From positions 1 to 22,175 of IMG/VR virus record IMGVR_UViG_3300021404_000043: 22,175 bases of DNA; one strand, written 5' to 3'. The stretch is from a virus. The notes below the pieces were generated by a model. That model saw only the letters and a program-made list of their open reading frames with translations, did not search any database and was not told the origin of the DNA. A program made the position numbers and the translations under genes. Positions 13,321-22,100 of this stretch are shown in pieces (the first letter of the stretch is position 1; the number at the start of each line of letters is the position of its first letter).

Positions 13321-14025
13321 TTAGAAGCCCTCGAGGATGATCACGCCCGACGTGCCGGATCCGGTGATGGTGGCGCCGGAAGTGGTAAGCGATGTAACTG
13401 CGGCAGCGAGCGCCGTCGTCGGCGCGAAGATTCCCGGCAGGAAGCTCCAGACCTGAGAGAAGCTGAAACTGGCCGTGCCAGTCAGATTCTGCAGGACGAT
13501 GATTACCTTTCGGTTCGCTGATCCCGTGAAGGGATTCGTGACAACAATGCTTCCGGACGTCGAACCGTTGATGGTCGATCTGGCGGTCACCGGGCGGAAC
13601 TGGTAAGCGGAGACATAAGAGGGTGAAATCGTGTTGACTCCCGCTGCATTGGTAACGCCGATCGGATTAGCATTGTCAGCTCCAGGTATCAGCGCGCCGC
13701 CGTAGCCATTGCTGATATCCCAGCGGAGAACTCCGTTGAGGTTGAACTGAATGTCACCCGCTGCCTGCATCTGCAATGCGCCTGGAGTGATCCAGTAAGA
13801 CGCGCCGGCCCCTGCCACGATCTGCAGCCATGACGTTGCAGGGGTTGTGGCGCTTATAAAATTGAGCGCCGGAACAGCTCCGACCAGATTCAAGCCGCTG
13901 GCCACAAAGCCAGCATCGGTTGCATTGCCCAGAACGTTTGTGCCGGTCCAGACTGCTGCTGCACCGATCTTGCCGCCGTTGGTTCCCACGACCGGAGTCG
14001 TCGGCGCATTAACCGAAGGTGTCAT
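13321..14025 (-). CDS. short tail fibre protein sharing the anchor motif
   Basis: A 234-residue protein with an AAAGGAG upstream. Residues 10-35 (TPVVGTNGG, WTGTNVLGNA) match the anchor segment of the 691-residue fibre at 17 of 26 positions by eye. The rest is low-complexity, beta-rich and full of G, S, T, A and N (IPGADNANPIGVTNAAGV, RSTINGSTSGSIVVTN), typical of fibre shafts and tips. It probably attaches to the same baseplate position as its neighbour or forms part of the same fibre. It has no signal peptide. Confidence 0.7.
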   Translation of the reverse strand: MTPSVNAPTTPVVGTNGGKIGAAAVWTGTNVLGNATDAGFVASGLNLVGAVPALNFISATTPATSWLQIVAGAGASYWITPGALQMQAAGDIQFNLNGVLRWDISNGYGGALIPGADNANPIGVTNAAGVNTISPSYVSAYQFRPVTARSTINGSTSGSIVVTNPFTGSANRKVIIVLQNLTGTASFSFSQVWSFLPGIFAPTTALAAAVTSLTTSGATITGSGTSGVIILEGF

Positions 14026-14047
14026 TTTTGAGTTAGCTCCTTTGGAT

Positions 14048-14518
14048 TCAGGGAACGATGATGCCGCCGACTACGCTTGCGCCCGCTGCGACGGCCTGCG
14101 CCAGCGTGCCGGTGAAGCCGCTTCGTTTGGTCAGGCTCACGTCGACGCAGGCGAACTGACCCACCTGCACGCCCACTTCGCCCGATTCGACGCCGCCATA
14201 CGACTGCAGGCCGGTGGTCGAAAGAATGGAAGCGGCCGTCAGAAGATTGAAAGTAGGATTGTCTTTGCCGGTGACGATGCCGGCGAGGTTCGTCTCAAGC
14301 GCCGAGAGCGACGCGTCATCGATCGTGTAACCTTTGGCCACCATCACCTGGGCGAGCGCCGTGACGAACGTCGAAAGCTGATAGAACAGCTTGTTCGCCG
14401 TGGGTGAAGGAAATGTGGCATTGGTCGCAATGCCATTGACGCGCAGCGGATCGGTCTGATAGACAGCGTCCGGATCCTGATTCGCTTCAGAAGGGTTCCA
14501 CTGTAAAAACTGCCCCAT
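14048..14518 (-). CDS. tail fibre N-terminal-type protein
   Basis: A 156-residue protein with AAAGGA 9 bases before the ATG. The N-terminal half (QWNPSEANQDPDAVYQTD, then TFPSPTANKLFYQLSTFV and a helix with LAQVMVAKGY) follows a pattern I know from the baseplate-proximal ends of phage tail fibres. The C-terminal half is glycine/valine-rich. It lies directly after the DUF2612 gene, the normal place for fibre genes in Mu-like clusters, so it may be the adaptor joining the baseplate to the two larger fibres. Confidence 0.65.
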   Translation of the reverse strand: MGQFLQWNPSEANQDPDAVYQTDPLRVNGIATNATFPSPTANKLFYQLSTFVTALAQVMVAKGYTIDDASLSALETNLAGIVTGKDNPTFNLLTAASILSTTGLQSYGGVESGEVGVQVGQFACVDVSLTKRSGFTGTLAQAVAAGASVVGGIIVP

Positions 14519-14532
14519 GGTTCAAAGTCCTT

Positions 14533-15402
14533 TCAGAGAAAGTGGCCAAGATCGAAACCGGCGACATAAGGCGTCGATTCATCGAAGCCGAAGACCGGCA
14601 GCGTGGTCGTAGCGAGCGCGTAAGTGTAGAGCACTGCCTGCGGCCGCGGCACAATATAGCCGTTCAGAATCAGGTCGATCAGGATCGAGCTGAAATCGCC
14701 GCCCACGGTGACCGTCGCGGTCATGTTCATGTGATCGAGCAGTGTGATCGTCCCGCCCGGGAATACCGTCTGCCAGAAGGGACCGAGTGAGCCGATCTGA
14801 CCGTCCCAGTGATTCTGGAAGACGCGACACTGGAGCACTTGCCGGTAAGTATTGTCGTCGAGGATCGGGCTGATCGTCGAGACGATCACACAAGTGAAGC
14901 CGGTGCCGTGTCCTCCCGACGTAGGCACGCTGGGCCCGCCGAGCGCCGAATAGCCATTGCCGGGATTGACGATCTGGATCGTGCTCACCGATCCGCCTGA
15001 GCCGATGGCAGTGACCCGCAGCGTGCCATTCTGCGCGCCGGTCTGAATGACCGTAACGATATCCCCGACGATATAGCCTGTCCCGGCGCTGCCTGTGGTA
15101 GTGCCGCCTCCCGGCGCAACCGAATTCAGTCCGGTAGGCTGGAAGCCGACGAGCCGCGTCTGACCGACGATCACGCCGATCACGTCGAGCTGCGCCCCGA
15201 CGGCGGCCGGCAGATAGTAAGCGTTGAGTATCTCGAGGAGCGCCGCCGTCACGTCCTCGAGATACTGCAGGTTGTCATTCAGCCACGTGAGCATGTTGGG
15301 TGCCGGGCCCTGATACTCGGAGGTGACGAGCCTGAGATAGTAACTGTTCGGCAGCGCGAACGGCGCGGGCGGAACCGGATTGGGAACCAGAGGCGAAGAC
15401 AT
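14533..15402 (-). CDS. baseplate/tail protein of the DUF2612 (Mu gp48-like) family with inserted domain
   Basis: A 289-residue protein. DUF2612 features are seen at both ends: NLQYLEDVTAALLEILN and AVGAQLDVIGVIVGQTR (residues about 44-84), then LDDNTYRQVLQCRVF, NHWDGQIGS and the ending LPVFGFDESTPYVAGFDLG. Between residues 96 and 176 lies an extra glycine-rich stretch (GTGYIVGD, NPGNGY, GGHGTGF) that splits the family domain. Family members sit at the baseplate rim and connect to tail fibres. The start is coupled to the baseplate J gene by TGATG. Confidence 0.85.
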   Translation of the reverse strand: MSSPLVPNPVPPAPFALPNSYYLRLVTSEYQGPAPNMLTWLNDNLQYLEDVTAALLEILNAYYLPAAVGAQLDVIGVIVGQTRLVGFQPTGLNSVAPGGGTTTGSAGTGYIVGDIVTVIQTGAQNGTLRVTAIGSGGSVSTIQIVNPGNGYSALGGPSVPTSGGHGTGFTCVIVSTISPILDDNTYRQVLQCRVFQNHWDGQIGSLGPFWQTVFPGGTITLLDHMNMTATVTVGGDFSSILIDLILNGYIVPRPQAVLYTYALATTTLPVFGFDESTPYVAGFDLGHFL

Positions 15403-16823
15403 CAGACGAGGGTGACGATGATGTTCGAGGAATTAGTCTGCGCCGCCTGCGCGAAGCCGATCACGATATCCGACCCGGGCGGATTGACGTTGACGACGCT
15501 GATCGGCACGTTGACGCCGGTCACGACGGGAGCCTGCGAGAGCGTCACGTTCAGACCGGCGATCTGCAGGATCGTCGTATTGGGGAGGATCCCCGCGCCG
15601 ATCACGACCTGGCCGTTGATAAGGCCGATAGTCGAAGGCACGACGATGACGGGATTAAGCGCGTTCAGGTCAGCGGTCGACGGCGTGCCCACGGCGAACG
15701 TTCCGTAACTCAGGCTGCGGATGGCAAAGGTCGGATTCTCCGGATTGGCCCGCGCATCGAGCGCGGCATTGATCAGCTCGCCCGCATAGACGTCCTCGCC
15801 GATACTGAGCCCGCTCAGATAGAGCAGCACGTTCGCCTGAATCGCAGGCGGGACGGCCGAAGTGTAGCCGCTCAACGGATGGATGTTGTAAGAAACGTAG
15901 ACCTGCAGATAGGTCACGCCTATGTAAGAGATCGGCAGGCTGATACCGCCGTTCGAAGGATCGACGATCGAGCGCGTGATCGGAGTGGCCCCGCCGAACG
16001 TGTTGCAGCCGATGCCGCGATGGTCGTAAATCGCCTGACAGACGGCCTCCGGATCGCCGCCTTCGACGACGCAGCAGATCGAATGCGGAGGGATCCCGTT
16101 GACATCGGTCGAGTTCGTCGGATTCTCATAGACCTGAGACCGGGTGACGTTGGGGACGGCGGCGATTGCCGCCGCGGTGCCGGCGAGAGTAGTAAGCGAT
16201 GGCTGAGCTTGTGAGCTCAGCAGGCGGGCGCGGTATTGCGAATCCGCCTCGACCGGCAGGCCCGCCGTATTGGGATACACGCCGCCGACTGCGACGGCGA
16301 CCGGATTAGTGACGCTCGTCCAGCCCGCCGTGGGCGTGGCTATGGTCGTGATCGTATTCGGATCCGCCGTGACGATGCCAAGCAGCTGGCAGGTAGCCGT
16401 GGTCTGCACCGTGCCGCTGCCGGTGATCTGAATCGAGACGGGCAAGGCCCAGAAATTGCCGACCTGGTCTTGTACGAGCCCGTTATTGATGATCGCGCCG
16501 GGTGTGCCGGTGATAGTCAGTGAAACCGTGGACGAAGTCGCCTGTTTACGCGCCGTCCCGATCAGCACGCCGCAATTGTCGAGCGCGACGCCGGTGGCAT
16601 AGAGCGGATTGAGCGAGACGAACACCTGCTGCATGGCCGCGTTCGCATCGGAGTACTGCAGCGCGCGGATCGACGTGTCCTGATAGTCCGCGGTGTCCGG
16701 ACCGACATAGTTCGACTGGCCATAGATCGCCAGAAACTGAGTGAGCAGGTTCGACAGAATTTCCGGCTCGAGCGGAATCTGCAGGCCGGCCGGACCGACA
16801 AAAGGAGGAACGTAAGATCCCAT
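15402..16823 (-). CDS. baseplate J-like protein (Mu gp47 family)
   Basis: A 473-residue protein with the start set at the ATG at 16823, 11 bases after the upstream stop. Residues 1-100 (LTQFLAIYGQ, TSIRALQYSDANAAMQQVFV, ATGVALDNCGVLIGTARK) and 185-310 (GLPVEADSQYRARLLSSQAQ, VYENPTNSTDVNGIPPHSI) are the typical baseplate J core. These proteins form the wedge arms around the central hub in contractile tails. Residues about 392-445 carry the beta module also found in the fibres (LINGQVVIGAGILPNT), placed before the last strands (SSNIIVTLV). Translationally coupled to the DUF2612 gene. Confidence 0.88.
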   Translation of the reverse strand: MGSYVPPFVGPAGLQIPLEPEILSNLLTQFLAIYGQSNYVGPDTADYQDTSIRALQYSDANAAMQQVFVSLNPLYATGVALDNCGVLIGTARKQATSSTVSLTITGTPGAIINNGLVQDQVGNFWALPVSIQITGSGTVQTTATCQLLGIVTADPNTITTIATPTAGWTSVTNPVAVAVGGVYPNTAGLPVEADSQYRARLLSSQAQPSLTTLAGTAAAIAAVPNVTRSQVYENPTNSTDVNGIPPHSICCVVEGGDPEAVCQAIYDHRGIGCNTFGGATPITRSIVDPSNGGISLPISYIGVTYLQVYVSYNIHPLSGYTSAVPPAIQANVLLYLSGLSIGEDVYAGELINAALDARANPENPTFAIRSLSYGTFAVGTPSTADLNALNPVIVVPSTIGLINGQVVIGAGILPNTTILQIAGLNVTLSQAPVVTGVNVPISVVNVNPPGSDIVIGFAQAAQTNSSNIIVTLV

Positions 16824-16834
16824 ATTTCTTGCTT

Positions 16835-17263
16835 TCAGCGGCGGCGCGCGCGGGCAGGTGAGACCGCGAGCGCACTGCTTTGCTGGTTGATGACGGCCTG
16901 ATTGCCCGGAGTGCCGCTGACGCCGATGGTGCCGAAAGCCGTGATCACGCTGCACGAGAACGTGTAATGCCGCGTCGACGGGCCATAGGTGACCACCAGA
17001 TTCTGGACCCCGATCACAAAGGGAACACTCAGAATGCGCTGCCTCAGAATGAGGCCGACGCCATCGGTGGTGTTGGGAACGCCGAGGATCGACTGAAAGA
17101 CCGGCGTGCCGGTGTTGAGCGACTCCCACCACTCGCCCTGCAGCAGCTTGAGCGTGGTCCCGATGATCTGGGCGACCGCTTCGATGTCATAGATGAAGTT
17201 GGCGAGAGACTGGCCCCGGCCGGGATCGCCATTCTGCAACGCGCGTACCTGAATCGAAGGCAT
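16835..17263 (-). CDS. gp25-like baseplate wedge protein
   Basis: A 142-residue protein. LKLLQGEWWESLNTGTPVFQ followed by SILG at residues 38-61 is the signature of the GPW/gp25 family (EW..d...G.P..q.ilg), and LRQRILSVPFVIGVQNL fits the following conserved helix and strand. Family members form the innermost wedge and initiate sheath assembly. The start overlaps the spike gene stop as TGATG, and the next gene is baseplate J, the usual order. The C-terminus is basic (SPARARRR). Confidence 0.8.
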   Translation of the reverse strand: MPSIQVRALQNGDPGRGQSLANFIYDIEAVAQIIGTTLKLLQGEWWESLNTGTPVFQSILGVPNTTDGVGLILRQRILSVPFVIGVQNLVVTYGPSTRHYTFSCSVITAFGTIGVSGTPGNQAVINQQSSALAVSPARARRR

Positions 17264-18051
17264 CAGACCACCGGTCCTGTGGTTGACCCGCCAGACTGCA
17301 CGCCCGAGTGAGCGTGCGGCAGGAACGGTTTGCCGTCGATCGTCGTCTGCCCGCCGGTCGACTTGATCGCTACAGTCTCACCTTCGACGGACAGGTTTCC
17401 GGAAGCTTTGATGTTGATCGCGCCGGACGCGGTGATCGAGACGTCGCCCGAGTTACCGAGATCGATGACAACGCTTTGATCGTCATTGCGCAGCTGCGCC
17501 GAGTCCGTCGACCAGCCGGTGATGCCGGTCGGTGTCGAGCGCAGGCCGAAGATCGCCATCGCGTCCGAGAGTGAGTGGCGCCGGAAGCTGATCGGAGCCT
17601 GTACGCCTCCCGACTGCCACCAGGAATCGATACAGGCGTCAGCAAAGACGAGCAGGCATTCATCGCCCTTCACGATAGGCAGAGTGAGCGACCAGCCGCC
17701 TCCGGAGGGCAGAACGACCGGGATCGATTCGATAATCAGTCCCGGCACCAGCTTTACGACCTTGACATCGATCGGCGGCCCGGCAGGCCCGTTGAGGTTC
17801 ATCTGGACCGGCTCTTTGATCGCGATCTGAACCGAGACTGTCGCCGGCGGCCCGGGCTGAAAGTCTTCGACAATGGCCGGGATCGCCACGCGCAGCGATT
17901 GCATGATCTTCTTCGCGTGCTGATCGAAGCGTGAGATCGAGCGCAGGATGCGCTGGGATATCGGAAGCCCGGGATCCTGATCGGCTTGCGCGGTGACGTC
18001 AACAGTGAAAGTGGGAGTGCCCGAATCGGGAATGACGGGATTGTCGCCCAT
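17263..18051 (-). CDS. baseplate central spike protein (Gp138/gpV-like)
   Basis: A 262-residue protein. Residues about 53-165 match the Gp138 N-terminal OB-fold domain (LRVAIPAIVEDFQPGP, PVVLPSGGGWSLTLPIVKGD, SFRRHSLSDAMAIFGL). From about 198 a regular beta-helix shaft follows (GDVSITASGAINIKASGN). Near the end, FLPHAHSG carries an H-A-H triplet (H246, H248), like the iron-binding H-x-H of phage spike tips. The trimer would form the membrane-piercing needle under the hub encoded just upstream. The short C-terminal tail ends TGPVV. Confidence 0.85.
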   Translation of the reverse strand: MGDNPVIPDSGTPTFTVDVTAQADQDPGLPISQRILRSISRFDQHAKKIMQSLRVAIPAIVEDFQPGPPATVSVQIAIKEPVQMNLNGPAGPPIDVKVVKLVPGLIIESIPVVLPSGGGWSLTLPIVKGDECLLVFADACIDSWWQSGGVQAPISFRRHSLSDAMAIFGLRSTPTGITGWSTDSAQLRNDDQSVVIDLGNSGDVSITASGAINIKASGNLSVEGETVAIKSTGGQTTIDGKPFLPHAHSGVQSGGSTTGPVV

Positions 18052-18054
18052 GAG

Positions 18055-19167
18055 TTAGTTCGCTGCCGGCGGTGCTGATTTATCGTTCTCGACGATTTGC
18101 GCCCAGAAATTGGAAGTGACCGCGTGAATTTCCGTGTACCAGTCCTGGCCGCGCGTGTCCCCGACATAGCTCAGCCCGATGATGAGATAGACACCGGCTC
18201 TGTTCGGGATCGGATTCAATGCCGCGGTCTTCGTGACTCCCTGGCTGATCGGAAAGGGGTTGACCAGAGTCCCCGGAGCCAGCCCGACCGTGTCGCCGAT
18301 GAGCGGCTGCGCGTCCATCTCGACCCGGAAATCGAGTCCATCCTGCGTTTGTTCCGGCGTGCCGATAATAGTCTGCTTGATGACGTTGCTGACAACGCCA
18401 TTCGGCATGGTGGCTTGCACACCGGGCGGACTATAAGCCCAATCGGGAGCGGTGTTGGGATCGAAATTGACCTGGCGCAGGTTCACGCCGCCGCCGCCGC
18501 CGTGCGGCGAGACCCAGAACAGCATGTTATTGTCCCGGGCGATCTCAGCCAGCAAATCGTAAGGACGGCCAAAGTGCACCTGCGCCCGCGGAAACAGGAT
18601 TGAGGAGAGACCGGCCTGATCGATGGATGTCTCGTTCTGCGCCGTAAGACCGCTCTTGTCCATAATTTGCTGCACGGCGTGGAAGTAACTGACGTTCGAG
18701 GGCAGCGAGACATTGGCGTAATTCAGGGCATCGCCGAGGAAGCCGAAGGTGCAGCGCAGCGTCAGCCTCCAGTCGACCACCGATTCGCGCGTCCAGATCG
18801 GCTGCAGCACGTTGCCGACGTAAATGACATTGGCTTCAGGCGAGAACGCGCCTGCCGACGTTTGCCGGTAACCGGCGCTGATCACTACGGTGTCGCCGCG
18901 TTGCACCCTCGTATAGAACTGCCAGAGCTGACTGGTCGGCACAGAACCCGATGCGACCGCGCTGGCCGCGGTCTGAGGATTCAGGTTCCAGATCGTCAGC
19001 TCACCGGCAGAGTAAGCGGCCATCAGCTGGGTCGAGACCTTGAAAGAGGCTCGCAGGCTCTCGCCGGAAGGATTGCTCGACAGGGTCACCGTGCCCGTGC
19101 CCGTGGTCAGCTTGAACTGCCACGCGCGCCCGAAGTACGGCCTGAATTGCTGTTGCTGCGGAGTCAT
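18055..19167 (-). CDS. baseplate hub protein (gp27/gpD/Mu gp44-like)
   Basis: A 370-residue protein. The start is the ATG at 19167, overlapping the upstream stop as ATGA; longer versions of the frame run antisense-like. The N-terminal domain (YFGRAWQFKLTTGTG, SFKVSTQLMAAYSAGELTIW, RGDTVVISAGYR) and later SYFHAVQQIMDKSGL and LLAEIARDNNMLFWVSPHG follow the pattern of the ring-forming hub that joins tail tube to spike. It stands directly before the spike gene, as in Mu-like clusters. A GGGGG run lies near residue 223. Identification rests on order and general pattern rather than a diagnostic motif. Confidence 0.7.
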   Translation of the reverse strand: MTPQQQQFRPYFGRAWQFKLTTGTGTVTLSSNPSGESLRASFKVSTQLMAAYSAGELTIWNLNPQTAASAVASGSVPTSQLWQFYTRVQRGDTVVISAGYRQTSAGAFSPEANVIYVGNVLQPIWTRESVVDWRLTLRCTFGFLGDALNYANVSLPSNVSYFHAVQQIMDKSGLTAQNETSIDQAGLSSILFPRAQVHFGRPYDLLAEIARDNNMLFWVSPHGGGGGVNLRQVNFDPNTAPDWAYSPPGVQATMPNGVVSNVIKQTIIGTPEQTQDGLDFRVEMDAQPLIGDTVGLAPGTLVNPFPISQGVTKTAALNPIPNRAGVYLIIGLSYVGDTRGQDWYTEIHAVTSNFWAQIVENDKSAPPAAN

Positions 19168-22100
19168 TGCTGACCGGGTGAACTGACGCTGGTGACAGGC
19201 AATTGCACCGGCGGCACAGTGGGCGAATTGAAGACTGCGCCGGTGGGATTCTGTGTGAATACAGTGATCGCGCAACCGGCTCCTGCCGCCCCGACGAAAA
19301 GTCCGCTTTTGAAGGTAAGCGTGCAAAGTGAGGTGCCGCTGCCCGTGCTTACGGTGTCGGTAGCGCCGGACGATCCGTCGTTCGACATATAAGTGCCGCC
19401 GCTCAGTACCTGGACGCCCAGAGACGAGATCCCGAACCGGTTCGCCTGCGTGCTGTTGGGAGAACCGAGCGTCATCGTGCCGAAAGCCAGACCACCGGCA
19501 GAGGCCGGAGCCAATGAGCCCTGCGCGATCGTGGTCTGATAGCCCGGCGTGCTGAACCGGATCACCAGGTTGGTCTCGACGCCCGAGTGAATGCCCAGGG
19601 TGTTAAAGCTGCTGCTGTCGAGGCTCAGCGATTCACTGTTGTCAACAGGAGCGCCTGTATTCGGATTGATCCCGAGCGGATTGGTAGGCAACTGCGGCCC
19701 AAAAGCCCACAGGTGCGTGCGTCCATAGAACTGATAGGAGAAATGGGGATTGAACGGCGCGTTGAAATTGATCGAACTCAAAGGCCCATAGGTCATCGGG
19801 TTGACCACGCCTGCGTTTAAAGCCTGGCTCGTATTGTTGAAATTGTTGATGCCGATGACCCTGTTCGGGAAGTCGGCCCCGTTCATCTCGAAGAAAATGC
19901 CGTTCTTGAAATTGGCGATCGTGTTACCCGTAATCGTCGGACCGGAACCGACTACGACGGCATTTGCAATGAATTCAAAGCCGTTATTGTTATCGAACAT
20001 CTGATCGCCCGCGAGGCCGAAGACAAGCGGCGTCAGACTCAGTGCGGCGTAATTATTCACCGACGCGCCCGTCGAGTCGACGAGCGTTATGCTCGATCCC
20101 GGACTCGGCCCGACGAAGGTGCCCGGTGGAATGCCGAAACCGGCCACGAACATTCCGGCCACGATTGTGCCGTTCTGAACGCTGGAAACGGCGACTGAGT
20201 TCGAATTGAGAACTGACAGACCCACCGCTGTAATCGCATTGGTGCGGGTGACGATGTTATTGGTCAGTGTCCAGTTCGGCGCGAAAGAACCCATGTACAC
20301 GCCCACGGGACCGTCCGAATTGACGATGTTGTCGCTGAAATCGCCCCCGGCGCCGGTGAGATCTATCGGAACATAGCCGCCGGTGTAATTGATCGTGTTG
20401 TGGTGAAACCTCATATTGGTCCCCGCGACATACATGCCCGCGCTGGGCACAGCGGGATTCACGGCTATGTTGAACACGTTGTCATCGATGGTCATGTTCG
20501 GGATGCTGATCGAACCGCAGCAGCCGCCGAACGAAATCGCGCCGCCGCCGGTGGTGCTGGCGCTCGCATCGATGTCGATCTGATTATGGTGAACGGTGTA
20601 ATCGAAACAGAACGTGGTGGCGGCGACGGAAGCACTTCCGCCGAGACGGTTGTCGTGCAGGTTCACCTGGGCCGAGTACTCGTCGCACCAGATCGGATCG
20701 TCAATCCAGCCCTGGGTAAAGAATTCCGAGTTTCTGACTTCGAAGTTGACCGTGTTGTAAGCGATCTGGCCGCCCGCCCCTGACTCAGCGCCATGATTCA
20801 CCGGCGAAGTCCATTTCACATGGTCGAAAAGAACATTCCGGTTCGCGCCATCGACCATCCACTGGTTGCCGACCGTATTTTCCATTTCCACGTTACGGAA
20901 GATCACTCCCAGCATCTGAGACAGAACGATCACGCCGCCCCCTTCGGTCGAGACGGTCATCTTGAGATCGTCGATTTCGAAGTTCTGCAGAGCCTGTTTG
21001 GACGCGTTCGTTATGTTGGTATAGCCCTGATCCGACCAGATCACCGCTCCCGGCGGGTAAAACTGCAGCGGCGCGGGCTGACAGACACCGCCCACAAAAT
21101 CGCATACGTCATAGAAATTGATCGGCTGGTTCAGCGTCACGACACTACCGCTGATGGTCATGACGGTCCAGAGCGGAGTCAGAACTCCGTTGTTCCCCGC
21201 GCTCTCCGCATCCAGACCGGAGTTGCCGGTGACCAGCATGCCTGGGACGATGCCCGCTGTGGAACCGGTAATCGTTATCTGGGAAGTGCACGGATTGGTG
21301 CTGCAGATCGCCGTGCCTGTGGTGTTGATGACGCCCGCCCCGTCGCCTACGCGGGCCGGCGGAATGGTATTCGCGGGGGCGCCCACGCCCATGATTCCGC
21401 CTGAACGCCAGAGAGGAGTCGTCGTACCGGAGGTTCCGCTGTTGAGCGCCGTATAGACGTTCCGGCCCACGCGAATGGTCTGACCCGCGGTGTGAGCCGC
21501 GCCAGGGGTCCAGGGAGTTGCGCTGCCACCGGGTATATAAGGCTTTGCCGTATTCCAGTAAGGGTAAAGAATTCCGGCCGTCGCATCGCAACTCTTCACC
21601 CGGTTCAGTTCCCCATTGTTTTCCGATTGTTTGCCGTAGCCGCCACGAATCCAGATCGGGTCACTCGGCTTGAAGTTCGCACAGTCGGAAGGCGTGGCGA
21701 GCTGGATTGACGAAGAATATGCCGGGAGGTTCCCGGTATAAAAATAGACCGGCGTGGTCGCGCTGTCGAAACCAGCGCCGCCGGCGTAGTCCGGAGGGGT
21801 TGAGAGCAGAACGTTGCTACTGAGCGCCGGATTGAGAATCAGATGACTGCCGTTGCCCTGGATCTTCAGACCGTAGGGAGTGAGCGGCAGGATCACTCCG
21901 TTCACCTGCGACTGGATCGAATTGACGTAACACGTGCTGCTGTTTCGCATGCTGACGACGCCGCCCGCGAAGCCATACGTGCCGTTAGCCGATGGCGGCG
22001 GCGGACTGTCTGGTGGTCCCGATGGTTCGCCGGGAGCGCCCACCTGTGCCGCATAGTTAATCGCCCGCTGCAGCGCCGGACCGTCGTCGTGCGAGACCGA

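Noticed and set aside
18485-18501. GCC repeat run
   Set aside because: It simply encodes five glycines in the hub protein; common in GC-rich coding DNA.
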